Shown here: piece by piece, positions 1 to 8,440 of the stretch
Layout of the letters: each line of letters begins with the position of its first letter
Numbering within the stretch: position 1 is the stretch's first letter
Assembly: GCA_023053545.1 (NCBI GenBank)
Contig: JAKZAN010000097.1
Span: 50,244-114,243 of the forward strand
Length of the DNA stretch: 64,000 nt
DNA from: Lepidurus packardi
Taxonomy: Eukaryota > Arthropoda > Branchiopoda > Notostraca > Triopsidae
Direction: 5' to 3'
Position numbers and translations under genes: made by a program
The notes under the pieces: model-generated
Told to the model about the DNA's origin: nothing
Seen by the model: the letters and a program-made list of their open reading frames with translations, nothing else
Databases searched by the model: none

Positions 1-1614
1 GCGGGTAACGGAGATATCGACCAAATTAATAGCCGAATCGATAGTATGACCAAACAGACAAGCAGCATTGCTCATGTGCAAGAATTACAAGCCTCCCTGA
101 TTCAAACCACACATGATGACATCCTACGCAATCGTGGAACGCTCCATAACCTAACCCAAGCGATTAGCCTAGTCGGACAAACCATAGATAATATTCGATC
201 CAATCTACAAACCCATCAACATAATTCCGATCAAATATTAGGCGAGCTGCTAGGAATTATTTCAGCTACGGCAGAAATACAGACGAACCTACGGTTGACC
301 AATAATTTATTACAATACCTAAATGATGACCTCACTCTAATCTCAATTGGACGTATTCCCAAACATCTCCTACCCCCAACGAGGATCGTTCCTGTACTTC
401 GAGAGATTGAAGGACGATTGCCAACTGGTTGGACCATCATGACCAACTCGAAAACAAAAAATTTCTGGGAACTGTACACCTCCGTCAACGTCAAAGCAGC
501 GTCCCTCAACCATGGTTTACGTCTGTTCATCGAAATCCTTATCTCCCCCCAACAAAATGATTTCGAATTGTACCATTTCTCGCCTTTCCCTACTCCTGTT
601 CCGGATACTGACATGTACGCCTTGACACAAATTGATCACCCTTACTTGGCTATCTCCGCGGATCGAAAAAACTTTATCGAACTACGTCAGGATGATTTAA
701 AAAACTGCCTTCAATTGGATAAGCGCTGGTGCTTAACACAAAACCCTATAGTCCGGCATAACACGGCTACCTCTTGCCCGATATCCCTTTACTTGGATGA
801 TAAAGCAAGAATCAACAATGAATGCGACACGAAAATTATTCGTCGGAGCCGAATTACCTTACTTCCGGTAGGAGAGGGTAAGTGGTTGTATTCATCGCCC
901 GTATCTACAAAAATTTCTCTTCTGTGCCCACATGTTTCACTAACCTCTCGAGTCTTAGAAAAGCGGACTGAAATACTGGGAGTAGGATTTTTAGTGTTGC
1001 CGCCGAAGTGTACTTTGCAGGCGCCTACGTTTTCGATTCCAGCCACTTACTCCGAATATACCAACGTGCGATCGCAAACCTACGAACTGAATTTGATGCC
1101 TTTGACTCCCTACTTCGGGAACGCCACGCTGAGTCCATTTGAGCCTCGTCAGTTACCCAAGATTAAGGAACTTTTGGCTGATCTCAACGCCACTGATGAT
1201 TGGGAGATCTCTGTTGCCAAAATGAAGGAAGCTGTCGCCCAACAGAAGTTACTATTCTTGGACGAAAATTCCGAAATTCAACACCATGTTTCTGCCCGAC
1301 TCAACATCTACCTCGCGGCCGGGGTAGTTTTCTTTATCGTGCAGATCGCCTTGTTCGCCTTTGGTGCATACAAACTATGGAGTTACTTCAGCCAACGAAA
1401 CGACTTAGTCCAGACCGACCAGCAACGGGATCTGAACCAACGAACTGCTGACCTTCTAGAAGCCCAGAAGAACTTAACCCAGGAGCTGAATGCCCTAAAG
1501 AGTCGGAATTTAGAGCTGGATCTAGAGGTCGGAAGACTAACCACCATCATGAAGCTGGAGTCCGAAGTAGTTAAAGATCGACTACTAGCCTTTGAACAGA
1601 AATTGTTTAAATAG
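1..1614 (+). CDS. env: Envelope fusion (F-like) protein of an endogenous insect retrovirus, 5' end outside window
   Basis: This looks like the envelope glycoprotein of an errantivirus-type or env-bearing LTR retroelement, resembling the baculovirus F family. It would drive membrane fusion at the particle surface. The first in-frame ATG is at 46, but the frame is already open at base 1, so the true start, signal peptide, furin site and fusion peptide should lie to the left. Numbered from that Met, residues 1-110 are a heptad-like helical stretch. A Cys-containing ectodomain follows, with NAT sequons at about N359 and N381. A hydrophobic membrane span lies at about 419-445, followed by an unusually long charged tail of about 77 residues with coiled-coil character. 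No internal stop or frameshift is seen. Family assignment rests on architecture and recognition, not on a search. It could belong to a gypsy- or a BEL-class element; the pol gene is not visible. Confidence 0.7.
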   Translation, partial: AGNGDIDQINSRIDSMTKQTSSIAHVQELQASLIQTTHDDILRNRGTLHNLTQAISLVGQTIDNIRSNLQTHQHNSDQILGELLGIISATAEIQTNLRLTNNLLQYLNDDLTLISIGRIPKHLLPPTRIVPVLREIEGRLPTGWTIMTNSKTKNFWELYTSVNVKAASLNHGLRLFIEILISPQQNDFELYHFSPFPTPVPDTDMYALTQIDHPYLAISADRKNFIELRQDDLKNCLQLDKRWCLTQNPIVRHNTATSCPISLYLDDKARINNECDTKIIRRSRITLLPVGEGKWLYSSPVSTKISLLCPHVSLTSRVLEKRTEILGVGFLVLPPKCTLQAPTFSIPATYSEYTNVRSQTYELNLMPLTPYFGNATLSPFEPRQLPKIKELLADLNATDDWEISVAKMKEAVAQQKLLFLDENSEIQHHVSARLNIYLAAGVVFFIVQIALFAFGAYKLWSYFSQRNDLVQTDQQRDLNQRTADLLEAQKNLTQELNALKSRNLELDLEVGRLTTIMKLESEVVKDRLLAFEQKLFK

Positions 1615-2370
1615 TTTGGCTGTTTTCGTGGTTCTTTTCTTTTACTCCGGGACGTAGTTTTTCCAATGGGGGAAGTGATGTAAGAATGTGCTTTTATTCT
1701 CCCGCTTATTTTTGAGTACCCCACCTATATTCTCCCGTAAACACTAGATGTCGCCCTCCACATGCATGAAGCCATGCATGTGTCTGATTAGTCCGCTATT
1801 GCCCAATACTGTGAATCCCCTTATTATGTACGAACCGCCCACACCAATGAAGTAATAGCTCAGCTTACTAGTTAATTGTTTTCCTGGTGGCTTTCATTTT
1901 ATCAATCAGGGCAGTCAGAATTTGCCTTTAGTAGGGGTCGGTATTCGCCTTTGGTGGAAAGTTGGTGCTCGCTTTTAGCAGAGGATGTTAGAGTGTGTAT
2001 GTACAAAATACATCCGTGAACCAGAGTCTAAGTCCTTTTTCGGACTCTAACTTTACTCCGTGAGTCCTGATAACCACAGCCTCTCCTTCCGCCACAAAGA
2101 ACCTACTATAATTTGTAAGACACTTTCTTACAAAGACGAAGACGAAGTGGAAACAGTCACCAGGTCGAATGAAGAGGACGACGACAAAGATGACGGAGAA
2201 GTCGTGGATGAGCTGTCAATGGAAGATCGGAGCTCCAGAGGCCGCATACGAAAAAGAAATGTGCGTTTATTTGATTACGTGCTAGAATAATAGTGTTTGG
2301 TTCTTATTCCCTTTTGTTTAGTATACTCCAAATTGTAAGTCAAATAATATTTGATTATAGTGGTGGAGGA
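1615..2370 (+). other. 3' flank of the envelope gene, no clear gene
   Basis: Non-coding stretch between env and the candidate 3' LTR. It contains a G-rich polypurine run at 1668-1675 (GGGGGAAG) followed by TGATGTAAG, which is an alternative LTR start, and a perfect inverted repeat at 1759-1782. An open frame at 2051-2290 encodes a very acidic Glu/Asp-rich then Arg-rich peptide. It has no ATG until about 2213, so it is either chance or a spliced exon. A second purine-rich run (2359-2370) ends exactly where the preferred LTR begins. Confidence 0.45.
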
Positions 2371-2682
2371 TGATAGGTTTTCGTCATTCCGATGATACGT
2401 TTTTGTCATTCTTGACCTTATGGCAAGAAGTATGCAAGGTTAAGGTCAGGGACAGGTATTGAAAGGTCAAGGGAAAGAGCTAGTATAAAAAACGTAGGTA
2501 TCGCGAAGGAGGGGGTAGTCGTCGTAGAGCAGTCGTTATGACCTGATCAAGAGTCGATTAATGTAGTGGACAGGAGAGATCCAGTGTTTCGTTTGCGTTG
2601 TGTCCTTTGTATCATTTGTGCGAATCTTTCTCTACTCAATAAAGCATTACGCTACCAATCGAAATAAAGTTTGAACTTAACA
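2371..2682 (+). repeat. Candidate 3' LTR of the env-bearing element
   Basis: This is about 312 bp beginning TGATAGGTT and ending AACTTAACA, so the ends form an imperfect inverted repeat (TGATAGGTT against TGTTAAGTT, 7 of 9 matching). A purine-rich tract (AGTGGTGGAGGA) immediately precedes it. It carries a TATA box (TATAAAA, 2484-2490) and two AATAAA signals near 2638 and 2663, in the U3-R-U5 order expected of an LTR. The right edge is firm because mitochondrial homology starts at 2683. The left edge is an inference: starting at 1676 would give an LTR of about 1 kb. The partner 5' LTR is outside the window. Confidence 0.5.
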
Positions 2683-3395
2683 TTACCTAGGGTTCACGTA
2701 GAGGCTCCTATTGCTGGTTCAATGGTTTTAGCAGGGATTTTGTTGAAGCTCGGGGGGTATGGATTAATGCGAGTTATATATATATATATTAATGTTTCTT
2801 GTGTTATTACATGGGCACCGTTTAGTATTAGAGTTAGAACGAGGGGGGCTTTATTAACCAGACTTATTTGTTTGTGTCACAGAGATATTAAATCTTGGAT
2901 TGCTTATTCTTCAGTGGCTCACATAGGTTTGGTTCTTGGGGGTATCTATAGTTTCTATTTTTGAGGGTGGAAGGGTGCTTTAATTATAATAATTGCTCAT
3001 GGATTAGCTTCTTTTGGTATGTTTTCTTTAGCAAATATATCATATGCACGAATTAGTTCACGAAGTTTATTATTAACCTGCGGGATGCTTAGCTTATCCC
3101 CTAGACTAGCTATTTGATGGTTTTTACTTTCTTCCATAAATATAGCAGCTCCCCCCTCATTAAATTTATTTGGTGAGATTTCTTTGATTAATTCTTTAGT
3201 AAGTTGAAGAGAATGAGTAATAATTTTGGTGGGGTTAGTTTAATTTTTTGCTGCAGCTTATTCACTTTACTTATACTCTTCTTCTCAACACGGGTCTCCC
3301 CTTAATTCTTTTATTTCAAGAAGTCCTGCAACCCTCCGGAAGTTATTATTGAGATTCTTGCATTGGTTCCCTTTAAACTTATTAATTTTATTAGA
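2683..3395 (+). pseudogene. nd4: NUMT: mitochondrial NADH dehydrogenase subunit 4 fragment
   Basis: Translation with the invertebrate mitochondrial code gives recognisable ND4 (complex I membrane subunit): HVEAPIAGSMVLAGILLKLG at the left, an AHGLASFGMF block in the middle and AAAYSLYLYSSSQHG followed by a hydrophobic end at the right. TGA is read as Trp (for example at 2962 and 3115) and AGA as Ser, so the sequence cannot be expressed as this protein from the nucleus. The N-terminal part of the gene is missing; the fragment starts abruptly beside an LTR. An in-frame TAA near 3239 and a diverged segment after the first 35 codons indicate decay. The region just after GLMRV (2770-2860) includes a short TA microsatellite and aligns poorly. 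Confidence 0.85.
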
Positions 3396-3409
3396 TTGAG
3401 ATTGGGTGT

Positions 3410-3472
3410 GTTTTCATAGTTTAAATAGAATAAAGGTTTGTGATGCCCCAGGTGTATTTATCACTGGAGACC
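3410..3472 (+). tRNA. trnH: NUMT copy of mitochondrial tRNA-His (GTG), non-functional in the nucleus
   Basis: A 63-nt cloverleaf can be drawn. The acceptor is GTTTTCA (3410-3416) with TGGAGAC (3465-3471), all seven pairs forming if G-T wobbles are allowed. The D-stem is GTTT/GAAT. The anticodon loop is TTGTGAT with GTG at 3440-3442; its stem has two mismatched pairs at the base. The T-stem is GTG/CAC with a 7-nt loop. Its place between nd4 and nd5 is the ancestral arthropod position, which independently supports the call. The stem mismatches fit either decay or normal arthropod mitochondrial tRNA looseness. Confidence 0.75.
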
Positions 3473-3588
3473 GTGAGTGTTTTATCATTTTACCATATTA
3501 TTGCATGCTGTTTTTATTTTTTAAGACTACTACTTTTAATATTAGGGATGATTGTATTAATGTTTCAGAGCAGAAATTTTATTGATTT
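3473..3588 (+). pseudogene. nd5: NUMT: start of mitochondrial NADH dehydrogenase subunit 5
   Basis: Directly after the tRNA-His discriminator base a frame opens with GTG (3473) and encodes a hydrophobic peptide of about 38 residues with the character of an ND5 N-terminus. Two AGA codons read as Ser under the mitochondrial code. It stops in a run of T residues (about 3585-3598), where mitochondrial similarity ends. The sequence alone is weak, because ND5 N-termini are poorly conserved. The position right after nd4-trnH makes the call much more likely. Only the first few percent of the gene is present. Confidence 0.65.
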
Positions 3589-4223
3589 TTTTTTTTTTAG
3601 TAATGGGGTTAGCCGGGCGTTGCTGCGTCAAAATCCTTGATGGTGGTCTACGTGTTGCAGATGTCCTAAAAGAGATATGAAGGCAAAGGTCTACGGCGCA
3701 TTCTCCCGGCGCAGTTGTGGCTAAAACATGCATTACCATTCGCAGCGGAAATCGGTACAGTTTGTTATCGATACAGCGTTGCTGGGCATACAAGCCAACG
3801 CCAAAGAAAAAAAAGCTAGATATGAACATAATTTTAGTACATACCAGCGTGATTGTTAGAATTTCAAAAGATACATGAAAAAACGAGGTTAGACCTAACT
3901 TGCCATTCGCTGTTACGTGAAACGTGAACAGCTGATAGAAAATTCGGGAACGGTGTCGAACATGGCATCCGTCATTAGCACATTAGCATCATTAGCATTA
4001 GGTCATTAGCACATTGCTAATGACCTATAAGTATCATCCGTCTTTGTCGCTCTCGACTTGTCTTTACATCTTATAATTTCCATTCCGCAAACATATTTTC
4101 ATTGCAGAAATATCTTTTTTTGCCTTTAACCTTATTTAACCTTGATTAACATTATTGTAAGTATTTACTCAAATTGATATGTGTAATCCTACTTTTCGTC
4201 GCAAATTAAAAAGAATTAAAAGG
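3589..4223. other. Unassigned spacer with short simple repeats
   Basis: No gene is supported here. A minus-strand open frame at 3557-3829 crosses the T-run and the NUMT edge, so it is treated as chance. A cluster of CATTAGCA-like direct repeats lies at about 3969-4020. The 3605-3800 part is less AT-rich than its surroundings and may be a fragment of an unrecognised dispersed repeat. Confidence 0.4.
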
Positions 4224-4637
4224 TGTCAGGTCAACACGTTATCCACAAAGTTATCGTTATCGACACGTTATCGACACGTTATGACGTTATCGACACGTTA
4301 TCCACAAAGTAAATAATTAATTTTGATAGCACCAGAATGATCGTTGCGTTACTGCCCATTAACAAAAATAGTTTCCCAAGGAAAGGCTTCTTTCTCATAC
4401 TTACCCAAAAGAAATGTAACGTTTTTCGTGCTTAGGCTAAGACTGACTGTATTAAAGTAGATGGCTGCATTTTTATACCAGGCCAAGAAGGTAAAAGGTT
4501 AATTAGTCAGGTCATGGTCACTTAGTCAACATGGTCAACGTATGTCAACCTCTGCATTAGTCACGTAGTCACAGTGTCAAGTCTCAAAGGGAATCAAGGA
4601 CATAAGAAGCTTACAACATCACATTAATTATACTACA
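4224..4637 (-). repeat. Candidate 3' LTR of the gypsy element
   Basis: Read on the minus strand this begins TGTAGTATAA just after a polypurine tract (AAGGGGG, complement of about 4643-4649) and could end in CCTGACA at 4224, giving 414 bp with TG/CA ends. A minus-strand TATAAAAA lies about 165 bp inside. Tandem CACGTTATCGA-type repeats at about 4232-4308 fall within it. No second LTR is available for comparison, so the inner edge at 4224 is a guess. Confidence 0.35.
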
Positions 4638-4657
4638 CTCACCCCCTTAACAAAAAG

Positions 4658-5047
4658 TTATTCGCTTTCACTATCTCCTAAACATAAATCCAACGGGCGT
4701 CCAGGTTCTACATACGTTAACCTTTGTGGCGGTCTTCTGACACGACTGCTTGCTCGTTCAGGGACATTCTCAGCTAAAGGGCTACTGGTGTCCATTTCAG
4801 CATTTCCAAGCGAAGCTTCGTCTTCCTCTTCATCGTCACTGTCCAGAATGCACCAGTAATTAACCATTTCCAAAAACCTTGGTGATGCGGGACTTTCCGA
4901 ATTCGCTAAGACAGGATGCTAGGTTTCTGCAGGTGTCACTTCAGATTCAGAATTCTCTAAGACAGGCTGCTCGCTTACCACAGGCGTCACTTCGGGTTCC
5001 ACTTCTTGCTCAACATCGCAAGGTTTAATGTTATTAAAATGCACCAC
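4658..5047 (-). pseudogene. C-terminal acidic tail of gypsy pol, broken by stops
   Basis: This continues the integrase frame beyond a TGA at 5048-5050. The first residues (VVHFNNIKPC) are the usual end of the integrase chromodomain-like region. A Glu/Ser/Pro-rich tail follows, interrupted by a TAG near 4919, and then a tail ending in an Arg/Pro segment (RVRRPPQRLTYVEPG) typical of gypsy pol termini. The terminal stop is at 4658-4660, right before the polypurine tract. A direct repeat of the GTCTTAGxGAATTC type occurs twice in the tail. There is no reason to think this piece is a separate gene. Confidence 0.65.
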
Positions 5048-6346
5048 TCAGCGACCTCCTGAAAGCTTGTGTTTAAAGCGAAAAACTTCTCCCGAAATTT
5101 TCTTAATAATTACATAGGGACCAATCCATGACATGTGAAATTTTGGGGATCTTCCCCTTTTCGGAACGGGAGCATGAACCCACACAAGATCACCCAATTG
5201 GAACGATTCCCCAGCAACTTCGCGATCATAATATTGATTCTGTCGAGTTTGAGCTGCAAGCAAACGTTCCCCTGCCTTTTGGTATACTGCTTCCAAATCC
5301 TTCTCCAACTTATTGTCATACTCAGACACCGCAGTCCCCGTTTTATGCACATTTCCCGCTTGAAACACTAGATCAGAAGGCAAAAGCAATTCACGGCCGA
5401 AGTGTAACTTCGCCGTAGTGTAATCAGTTGATGCTTTCACACCAGACCGATACGCTAGTAAGACCTTTGGCAACAAAAGGTCCCAAGTGTCTTCACCTCT
5501 ATCAAGCAGCTTCCTTAATCCGGCCAATATCGTACGGTTCGCTCGCTCGTTATAACCATCACTTTGAGAGTGATAAGGCGTAGTTCTTGTCTTACGAATC
5601 TTTAGAATCTCACAAACTTCCCTGAAAAGGTTTCCGTCGAAGTTCCTACTTTGATCAGTGTGCAGTTGTTCTGCTGCCCCATGTCTACACACGTACTCGT
5701 TGAAAAACTTTTCGGCTATTACCGAAGCCTCTTGAATGGGAATAGGGAAAGCCTCCAACCATTTGGTGAACAAATCCCCTACGACCAGAACATATTTATT
5801 ACCCCACTTGGTTTCAGGAAGTGGTCCAAGAATGTCCATGGCTACAATTTCACTAGGACGCTTAGAACACAAGGATCTTAATGGGGCGCGGTTTCTCTGT
5901 TGCCGTGGGTTACTCTGTCCGAAAGTAATACACTTCTGGCACCATGCTGTTACATCCTCCTGCATCTTCGGCCAATAAAATCTGTGTCTCGACTTCGCCA
6001 GAGTCCGCCTGACACCCATATGTGCAGCGGTTTCATCGTTGTGGTAAGTTCTAAGGAGAACCTCCACGACTTTCTTTGGTACGAGAGGTAGAAGGCGCTC
6101 CCCCTCTTTACAAGACCATTTTCGATACGAAACACCATCATGCAATAAAAGCTTACTTTTCTGGGTCCAATAACTCCTCAACCTTGATTTCAAACTCCGC
6201 GGTGAGATTGGAAAGGTGCTTGGTGTCTTGAGCCATCCGAAAATGACTTTGAGGTCTTCGTCATTTTTCTGATGAAAAGTTACCGATGTCTCACATGATT
6301 CCAAAGGATTCACTATCGGATCAGCCAGAGGACTACTAAATGGCAT
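5048..6346 (-). pseudogene. Ty3/gypsy integrase portion of pol
   Basis: The integrase would join retrotransposon cDNA to the chromosome. In this 432-residue frame the N-terminal zinc site is complete (H102, H109, C136, C139). The catalytic triad D171, D231, E267 is present with exactly 35 residues between the last two. The C-terminal part carries the usual GDLVWVHAPV and GPYVIIKKI blocks. Some normally conserved positions differ: HTDQSRNF where HTDQGxNF is usual, and HSQSDG where HPQSDG is usual. A TGA ends the frame early. The frame opens about 90 bp after a 1-bp slip in an A-run near 6455-6465 that separates it from RNase H. Confidence 0.85.
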
Positions 6347-6439
6347 ATCAGGAATATCTCTTCGTCTTCTTCTTCTTCCCGATTCTCAGGATTGTCGTTC
6401 TTCATCCCGCACTGCGTACACGGACGTCTTGATAACGCA

Positions 6440-7749
6440 TCAGCATTGCCGTGCTTTTTCCCTGGGCATTTCAAATTGGTAAGAAGCAATTAGCTGAAGC
6501 CATAGTAAAATTTGTCCAGAAGGGTTTTTGCATCTCCTCATCCAAGTCACTGCACTGTTATCTGTTCGAAGCTTGAATGGCTTACCCAAGAGATAATGGC
6601 TGAATTGCGTTAATGCAAATTTTACTGCCAAAAGTTCTTTTCGGGTAACGCAGTACCTAGATTCTGCTCGTGATAAGCCGCGACTTGCAAATGCTATCGG
6701 CCTTTCCACTCCATCAATATATTGGGACAGAACCGCACCCAAACCCACATTGCTCGCGTCCGAGTCCACCAAAAACGGTTTCGAAAGATCTGGAAAAGCC
6801 AGTATGGTCGTCGAAATGAGTGCATCTTTCAATTTACGAAAAGCTTCTTCGCAAACGGTAGACCATTCAAATTTCAAGGTTGGCTCCAACAGTTTGTACA
6901 GAGGCTTAGCGATGTCAGAAAAGTTTCGGACAAATCTTCTATAATAGGAGGCTAACTCTAGGAACCGAGACATCTGATCCGCATTATTTGGTCTAGGCCA
7001 CTCCGCAATAGCCCTCGTCTTCTCTGGATCGGTTTGTACGCCATCTCTACTGACAACGTGGCCTAGGAAAACGACTGTTTCCCTAAACAGCTTGCACTTG
7101 CTTGGTTTGATTTTCAAGCCGGCATCCTTCAGCCGCTCACAAACTTCATTTAGCCTATCTAAATGCTCTTCAAAAGTTCGGCTAAAAATGATGATGTCGT
7201 CCAAATAAATTAGACAGACATTCCATTGTAATCCCCTGAGGACTAGCTCCATAAGTCGCTGAAAGCTGCTTGGCCCATTACAGAGACCAAACGGCATAAC
7301 ATTGAACTCATAGAGGCCATGTGGCGTTACGAGCGCAGTTTTCTGACGATCTTCTGGCTCAACCTCTAACTGGTAATAACCACTTACCAGATCCGGCGTA
7401 GAGAAAAACTTCGCTCCAGCCAGAGCGTCCAAGGTATCGTCAATTCTAAGAATTCTAGGATAATTCTAGGATAATCGTCCTTGACTGTCACGTTATTTAA
7501 AGCCCGGTAATCCATACATAAGCGAAGGGTTCCATCTCTCTTCTTAACCATAACAATAGGCGAACTCCAAGGACTTGAAGAGGGCGAAATAACTCCCTGT
7601 CCCAGTAGATCGTTAACCATGGTGTCCAGTTGTGGCTTCCAATATGCCGGAATTCTCCTGGGGGTAACACGAACAGGCTGCTGGATTCCAGTGTTGATCC
7701 GATGTTTGAAATAGGTTGTCCTACCCAAATCATTTGGATGTAGCGACAA
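6440..7749 (-). pseudogene. Ty3/gypsy reverse transcriptase and RNase H portion of pol
   Basis: Reverse transcriptase copies the element RNA into DNA and RNase H removes the RNA strand. The N-terminal palm part lies at 7384-7749 ([20 protein letters not shown], then CMDYRALN). The rest lies in another frame at 6440-7432 with [21 protein letters not shown] and the catalytic YLDD (residues 76-79 of that frame). RNase H follows with LVDSDASNVGLGAVLSQ and RTDNSAVTW. The two frames are split by an 11-bp tandem duplication (AATTCTAGGAT twice, 7451-7472), which shifts the frame. Protease and gag should precede it but are missing. Confidence 0.88.
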
Positions 7750-7780
7750 AATACCCCGGTGTTTACGAAGGAAAGTTTCA

Positions 7781-7879
7781 GCGGAAGGTAAGCGGCAGGT
7801 AAGCGGAAGGTAAGCGTAAGGTAAGCGTCAGGAAAGCGGAAGCTAAGCGTTAGGAAAGCGGAAGGTAAGCGTTAGGTTA
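7781..7879 (+). repeat. 11-bp minisatellite grading into TTAGG
   Basis: Nine 11-bp units of GCGGAAGGTAA with substitutions, in perfect 11-bp register from 7781. The last units (GCGTTAGGAAA, GCGTTAGGTTA) drift towards TTAGG and the array passes into (TTAGG)n with no gap. Confidence 0.85.
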
Positions 7880-8212
7880 GGTTAGGTTAGGTTAGGTTAG
7901 GTTAGGTTAGGTTAGGTTAGGTTAGGTTAGGTTAGGTTAGGTTAGGTTAGGTTAGGTTAGGTTAGGTTAGGTTAGGTTAGGTTAGGTTAGGTTAGGTTAG
8001 GTTAGGTTAGGTTAGGTTAGGGTAGGGTAGTTTAGGGTAGGGTAGTTTAGTTTAGGTTAGGTTAGGTTAGGTTAGGTTAGGTTAGGTTAGGTTAGGTTAG
8101 GTTAGGTTAGGTTAGGTTAGGTTAGGTTAGGTTAGGTTAGGTTAGGTTAGGTTAGGTTAGGTTAGGTTAGGTTAGGTTAGGTTAGGTTAGGTTAGGTTAG
8201 GTTAGGTTAGGT
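7872..8212 (+). repeat. (TTAGG)n arthropod telomere-type repeat, interstitial
   Basis: About 68 units of GGTTA/TTAGG, almost perfect except for a patch near 8022-8052 with GGTAG and TTTAG variants. TTAGG is the ancestral arthropod telomere motif. The G-rich strand runs left to right. Unique and satellite DNA continue on the right for more than 50 kb, so this is not a chromosome end as placed here. Confidence 0.9.
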
Positions 8213-8344
8213 ATTGGGACTTCTCACTCTCACCCACTTTCCCCTAGAAACTCCTTGTTGACCCTATCAGTAGGGTGCAGCACGTAATTAAAGACGAGGG
8301 AAAACCTGATCCCTAAACTCGTAATTTAGTTAGGTTATAATATT
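8213..8344. other. Short non-repeat spacer between TTAGG arrays
   Basis: About 130 bp of ordinary complexity separates two TTAGG-type arrays. No gene or element is seen in it. Confidence 0.5.
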
Positions 8345-8440
8345 TTAGGTTCGGTTAGTTCAGGTTAGGTTAGGTTAGATTAGTTCAGGTTAGGTTAGGT
8401 TAGATTAGTTCAGGTTAGGTTAGGCTAATTTAGGTTAGGA
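8345..8440 (+). repeat. 25-bp higher-order TTAGG-variant repeat
   Basis: Units starting at 8357, 8382 and 8407 repeat every 25 bp (five pentamers): AGTTC, AGGTT-type and AGATT variants are arranged in the same order. This is a small higher-order repeat built from TTAGG-like pentamers. Confidence 0.8.

Larger units (their letters stand above)
4224..7749 (-). mobile_element. Degraded 5'-truncated Ty3/gypsy retrotransposon
   Basis: On the minus strand the order is reverse transcriptase, RNase H, integrase, acidic tail, polypurine tract, candidate LTR, which is the Ty3/gypsy order. Gag, protease and the 5' LTR are absent: similarity stops near 7749, where the sequence turns into a minisatellite. 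At least two frame breaks and two in-frame stops are present, so the element cannot move by itself. No target duplication can be tested because one end is gone. Confidence 0.85.

Noticed and set aside
2051..2290. Small acidic protein gene
   Set aside because: No ATG opens it in the first two thirds and no family is recognised; low-complexity Asp/Glu runs can be open by chance. Noted in the flank entry only.
2671..2964. Standard-code open frame starting at TTG as a nuclear membrane protein
   Set aside because: It is mitochondrial ND4 that continues past the TGA when read with the mitochondrial code.
3557..3829. Minus-strand open frame of 90 codons
   Set aside because: It crosses the T-run and the NUMT edge, and its Lys run is simply the complement of poly-T.
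4236..4310. TTATCCACA motifs resembling bacterial DnaA boxes
   Set aside because: They occur within a small tandem repeat in arthropod DNA beside a gypsy element; there is no bacterial origin context.
7872..8212. True chromosome end
   Set aside because: More than 55 kb of other DNA continues on the G-strand 3' side, so the array is interstitial in this assembly.
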